A stretch of DNA of 64,000 bases from Pelagomonas calceolata. Taxonomy: Eukaryota; Sar; Pelagophyceae; Pelagomonadales; Pelagomonadaceae. The first letter of the stretch is position 1; every line of letters begins with the position of its first letter. The translations under genes and the position numbers were made by a program. The notes beneath the pieces are model-generated. The model saw only the letters and a list, made by a program, of their open reading frames with translations, ran no database searches and was not told the DNA's origin. Below are positions 60,789 through 64,000 of this stretch, piece after piece. The stretch is taken from positions 62,001 to 126,000 of the forward strand of contig CAKKNE010000006.1 in assembly GCA_918797485.1 (NCBI GenBank), in the 5' to 3' direction.

Positions 60789-61067
60789 GATATATGGTGA
60801 CCGTGGTGTCGTGTGAGCAGAGTCTGGGGCGGGAGCCTCCCGAAAACAGCAAAAACAGACAAATAGTGCTCGTCAGTTGGCTCGAAAGAGCAATGGATGT
60901 CGGGGCGCGGTGGCGGTGATGTCTACTACGGGGCGGTTTGATCGACGTACCTCGTTCAAGGTGCGCGGTCAAGATTTTGCTTTTTTTTCGGCTGGGAAAA
61001 CCCGTGCGAAAAGCAGAAAGCGTCCACCTAGACCTCCAGCAGACCGCGAAGTCACAGACAAACACTA

Positions 61068-62306
61068 TTAGTCCACAAGCAGTTCACGCACGACGTCGTC
61101 CAACACCCCGTCCGCCTTCAGCAGAGCTGCGACGTCGTGCTCGTCGCCGGCGTGCGCGACACGGGTCGCGCCGGGAGGCAGCGCCGCGGCGTGTGCCGCG
61201 TCGCGCGCGTGGCCCGCGCAGAAGTGGACGCTTATTGGAATACGCCGCCGGAGCGCGCGCTCCACGGATCTGAGCAGGGGCCCCTCGACGTGGCGGCGCG
61301 CCGCGGCCGCGCACAAGTCCTCGCGGCCGACGTGAGGATCCTCCGCGAGATTCGTCACCTGCGGCGCCAAAGCGCACACGGCGTCGGCGTACTGCGCGTA
61401 GCGGAGCGCGGCAGACCCGCCCATGCTGTCGCCGACGAAGGCGACGCGGTCGTAGCGCCCTCTAAGCCCTCGCAGCACGCGCCGGAGCGCAGCGTCTCCC
61501 CTATAACGCCAGCAGGCCCCGCCCGTGTGCCACGACGCCGCCGGGTCCGCCGCAAACAATACGTCGAACTCCTGCTCCTGGGAGATGCGGTGCGCCGCGC
61601 CGCGCCACTCGTACCCGACGTGGCCGCGGCTCCCGAGGCCCGCGAAGGCCACTAGAATGGTATCGGCTCGGGATCTGCGTCGGTCGCCTCCATCGAAGCG
61701 CGGCGACCGCCTTATATCATCGGCGGCCACGAGGTCGTAGGCCACGTCGCCGCGCGTCTCGCGCGGCAGCGCGTGGAAGTGCTTCGCGACGGCGCGCTCG
61801 AGGCGGCGCGCGTCGGCGCCGTGGCCCCTGGCAGATAATGCAGCTCTTGAGAGCGCAAGCGCGTAGAGCACCCCAACGTGGTCGTCACAGGCCAAGTCAG
61901 GTGTTGCTTTTGAGATCGCGTCCGCGCACTCCCAGAGCAGCACGCCCTCAAAATCCGGGCTCCGCGTCGGCGTGAGCAGGTCGCGCCTTGCTGATTGTCG
62001 TCTTTCGACGAGCTCTTGGCTTTGTAGTGCTGCGAGGACGCTGTAAGCACTCGCCGTCGCCGTCGCGAGTGGGTTACTGCCGAGCGCGTCCAGTGCGTTT
62101 CGCGCTCGCGCGGCATCGTTGGCTCGCCAGAGGATCTCTCCGAATTTTGACGTGCTCCGAGCGTGTGGAAATGAGTCCTGCGGCAGTGGTGCGCCCGCGG
62201 CAGCGTTTTGCAGCAGGGAGAGCTGGCTCTGGAAAATGAGCTTGCTGTCACGCAGGGCTGGAATTCGTGGCAGAATCGATGCGAGCACGAGTTGTGCGAC
62301 TCTCAT
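61068..62306 (-). CDS. Alpha/beta-hydrolase fold protein
   Basis: 412 residues from the ATG at 62306. The N-terminal half (about 1-205) is helical, possibly repeat-like (NDAARARNALDALGSNPLAT). From about 210 an alpha/beta hydrolase begins: ADTILVAFAGLGSRGHVGYE, then RYDRVAFVGDSMGGSAALRY, with the GxSxG nucleophile elbow GDSMG. The conserved Asp may lie in PISVHFCAGHARD and the His in VAHAGDEHDVAALL. It is like an esterase or thioesterase; substrate unknown. A longer open frame continues upstream to 63026 but its composition is unlike coding sequence. Confidence 0.6.
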   Translation of the reverse strand: MRVAQLVLASILPRIPALRDSKLIFQSQLSLLQNAAAGAPLPQDSFPHARSTSKFGEILWRANDAARARNALDALGSNPLATATASAYSVLAALQSQELVERRQSARRDLLTPTRSPDFEGVLLWECADAISKATPDLACDDHVGVLYALALSRAALSARGHGADARRLERAVAKHFHALPRETRGDVAYDLVAADDIRRSPRFDGGDRRRSRADTILVAFAGLGSRGHVGYEWRGAAHRISQEQEFDVLFAADPAASWHTGGACWRYRGDAALRRVLRGLRGRYDRVAFVGDSMGGSAALRYAQYADAVCALAPQVTNLAEDPHVGREDLCAAAARRHVEGPLLRSVERALRRRIPISVHFCAGHARDAAHAAALPPGATRVAHAGDEHDVAALLKADGVLDDVVRELLVD

Positions 62307-63378
62307 CTGTCGCCTCGCACGCTTGCATGCAGGAATTATGCCAGCAATGCGCCCCGGCCTGCCAAGCAAATTGATGCAGCAAACTAGACACACTAGCCTG
62401 ACCGCGATGAAAAAGCCTCCGCTGTGCGCGCGCGCCCCCCTAGCCACCCCGCGCACCCCGGGCTGCCCGCGACGTGCAGCGCCGCCCCTGTTAGCCCGGA
62501 AATGAGAGTTGCCCGCGTGAAAAATGGCCCAGAACCCGCTGAGCACGGCCTTCAGCTTGGGGGCTGCCTTAGCTGCCGCGTCGCGCCGCCGCCTGGCCTT
62601 CGCCCGACTTTTACCTTTCGCCCCTCTACCCCGTGGTGACGGCGCGGCGTTTCGGCGGGGGCTCCATCGTGAACGCGCACAGCCGGGGGGCTCCATCGTG
62701 AACGCGCACGGCCGGGTCAGCCGATCTTTCTTTCCGGGCGTCGCCGGCATGGCGCGCCTACTTTCTTTATCATTGGCGGGTCGAGCCCGGAACACGGACG
62801 GCACCCATCCTCGGGCATCGAGTGGTGCGCGTTCGGAGGTATCCGGCCCGTTTCCTGAAGTTCTGCCGCCGGCATGGCGGCGAGCCTCATCTGCCTGCGA
62901 CCGGACCGACCCTACGGAGCGGAGCCGGTCTCGACCTGGGAGGCGTTGGGGGCGGCGGCATGCCGCCCCCCGTAACCTTGGCCGCGCCAGCCGAGCTTTC
63001 GTAGGCCCTCCGAATCGCCGTGGCATCCATTGAACCCATTAGTTCCGTTCCGACGAGTTATTGTCAAGGGCCGTCTGGGCGGGTCGGAGCTCTCGCTCCC
63101 CGCTTCAGGATTGCTCGGCCTGGTGTGCGAGGGCATCTCTCTCACCACTTGATTTCCGGCTCGTCGTAAAAGAGGAGCCAGCGGCCAGTTCCACATCCTG
63201 ACGGGGGTCGTCCCAAAAGAAGGGGGGGCGTGCGAGTCCCTGTGACTCAGCCCTTGCGTCCTAGTCCAGCCGGACGGGTGGGCCCAGGGGGAGCGGGAGG
63301 GGTACGGGGAACCCTGCGACGTAACTAGCCTCAGCCTCAGACCGCCACGCGGTAATCGCCTCTGCGAGAACAGCAATT
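62307..63378. other. Unassigned 1.07-kb spacer with open frames on both strands
   Basis: No GCTAG element is clear, only ACTAGACACACTAGC at 62383-62397. A 27-bp unit (GGCTCCATCGTGAACGCGCA...) is tandemly doubled at 62660-62715. The segment 62640-63360 has lower GC than the flanking genes. It contains a perfect GC-rich hairpin near 62945-62970 (GGGGGCGGCATGCCGCCCCC). On the minus strand a frame of 154 codons is open (62912-63376), but its protein resembles nothing I know. It could be a non-coding RNA locus or a repeat remnant. Confidence 0.4.
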
Positions 63379-63822
63379 TTAAATTAGACTCCTCCCTTCA
63401 AAGTCCGTGTCCAGCAGGGACGGCATCTCGACGGCGGGCGCGGGCGCCGCGGCGCGGTCCGCCCGCCGCCGCACGCGCTCGTCGTGCGCGCCCGGCCCGA
63501 GGAAGTCCGTGTCCGCGGCGAGCAGCGACTGGCCCGACTCGACCTCGGGCCGCTTCGGTCGACACCGGTCGTACGCCAGCGTCGCGATCGACAGGAGGAG
63601 GATGAAAAAATAATACTGCGCGGCCTCGTAGCATTTCTCGGAGGCCTTGGCGGGCTCGTCGACGCCCAGCACATACAGGGGCTGCCGGTGGAGCAGGAAG
63701 CCGATCAGACTCAGGAACAGCACGCCGCTCGTCGCGAAGACGACGCAGCAGTTCGCGCAGGCGAGGCACCGCGGCGACGGGAACGCCGCGGCGGCGCGAG
63801 CGCCGGGGTAGGCCGTCGCCAT
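63379..63822 (-). CDS. Small membrane protein, RNASEK (V-ATPase-associated) family
   Basis: 147 residues from the ATG at 63822. Two membrane helices with the family pattern: RCLACANCCVVFATSGVLFL (helix 1), a loop with PLYVLGVDEP, then KCYEAAQYYFFILLLSIATL (helix 2). This matches ribonuclease kappa/RNASEK, a subunit-like partner of the V-ATPase in endosomes and vacuoles. The acidic C-terminal tail (about 85-147) is longer than in animals and ends in a possible sorting motif, EMPSLLDTDF. Confidence 0.65.
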   Translation of the reverse strand: MATAYPGARAAAAFPSPRCLACANCCVVFATSGVLFLSLIGFLLHRQPLYVLGVDEPAKASEKCYEAAQYYFFILLLSIATLAYDRCRPKRPEVESGQSLLAADTDFLGPGAHDERVRRRADRAAAPAPAVEMPSLLDTDFEGRSLI

Positions 63823-64000
63823 CGATGCGTTCTCCCAGCGCTGCTGGACACGTTGCGAGTCAAGCTCGCCTCTCAGCCCAGGGTGCGGCGTTTTGCACCA
63901 GACTTCGCTGGCGCAGGGTGACAACGATAACAAAGACTGTGTCCGCCCTCTGTGCAGTTTGGCTCGATTTGTGGGCAGTACAGTGCCGGCAAAACCCTTG

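Noticed and set aside
62307-63026. N-terminal extension of the alpha/beta hydrolase
   Set aside because: The upstream frame is Arg/Ala/Pro-rich, crosses the tandem 27-bp unit and has no domain; the ATG at 62306 begins plausible helical sequence.
62912-63376. 154-codon minus-strand gene
   Set aside because: No recognisable domain and it spans a GC hairpin; left as unassigned rather than called.

Overview
The window is nuclear DNA of a GC-rich, gene-dense unicellular eukaryotic alga. The best fit is a stramenopile of the pelagophyte type, close to Aureococcus. The reasons are: a plastid-targeted photosystem II assembly protein whose signal peptide ends in an A-F motif, as in red-derived secondary plastids; genes for cilia and centrioles; strongly GC-ending codons; mostly intronless genes packed on both strands, with 3' ends as little as 8 bp apart; and introns that carry terminal inverted repeats and 8-bp target duplications. 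Such transposon-like introns (introner elements) are known from Aureococcus and Micromonas. The species name is inference.

Layout. 1-9.1 kb: the end of a glycosyltransferase-like gene, a two-RRM nucleolar protein, a small two-exon gene, an LPA1/Rep27-like plastid protein, a C2/zinc-finger protein, a proline-rich protein, a WW-type protein and an F-box protein. 9.3-16.5 kb: one giant coiled-coil gene. 17-24.8 kb: an RRP15-like protein, a secreted Cys-rich protein, a TPR protein, an AP2-like protein, SLU7, a double Dabb protein and a Tim21/Coa1-like protein. 24.8-38.8 kb: a GPI-type Cys-rich protein, a PDZ-like/aminoglycoside-phosphotransferase fusion, a dead dual-specificity phosphatase, an SthA-like flavoprotein, a phospholipid-methyltransferase fusion, a coiled-coil protein and a MAP kinase with a TEH activation motif. 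39-48 kb: a protein with tandem Cys-rich modules, a protein with internal repeats, a STIL-like centriole protein, an ABM protein, RPB11 and an ammonium transporter. 48-64 kb: a ULK4 pseudokinase, a tandem helical-repeat protein, NAC-beta, a nuclear SnoaL-like protein, a Rieske-fold protein without ligands, a membrane protein, a UBE2Z-like E2, an acidic protein, an alpha/beta hydrolase and an RNASEK-like protein.

Two features recur across the window. First, nine of the ten introns I can place look derived from introner elements, in two end families (CTGTGTGGAAATCAA and CAGTGCACAAATCAA). In the clear cases the 5' GT comes from the target duplication and the 3' AG from the element, and copies are spliced in either orientation. 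Second, a 19-24 bp inverted-repeat element (GCTAGTGTCTTAC-n3-CGCTAGC) occurs at least 13 times, only between genes and always 5' of at least one gene, often between divergent pairs. It looks like an undescribed promoter element.

No tRNA, rRNA, CRISPR array or virus-derived element was recognised.
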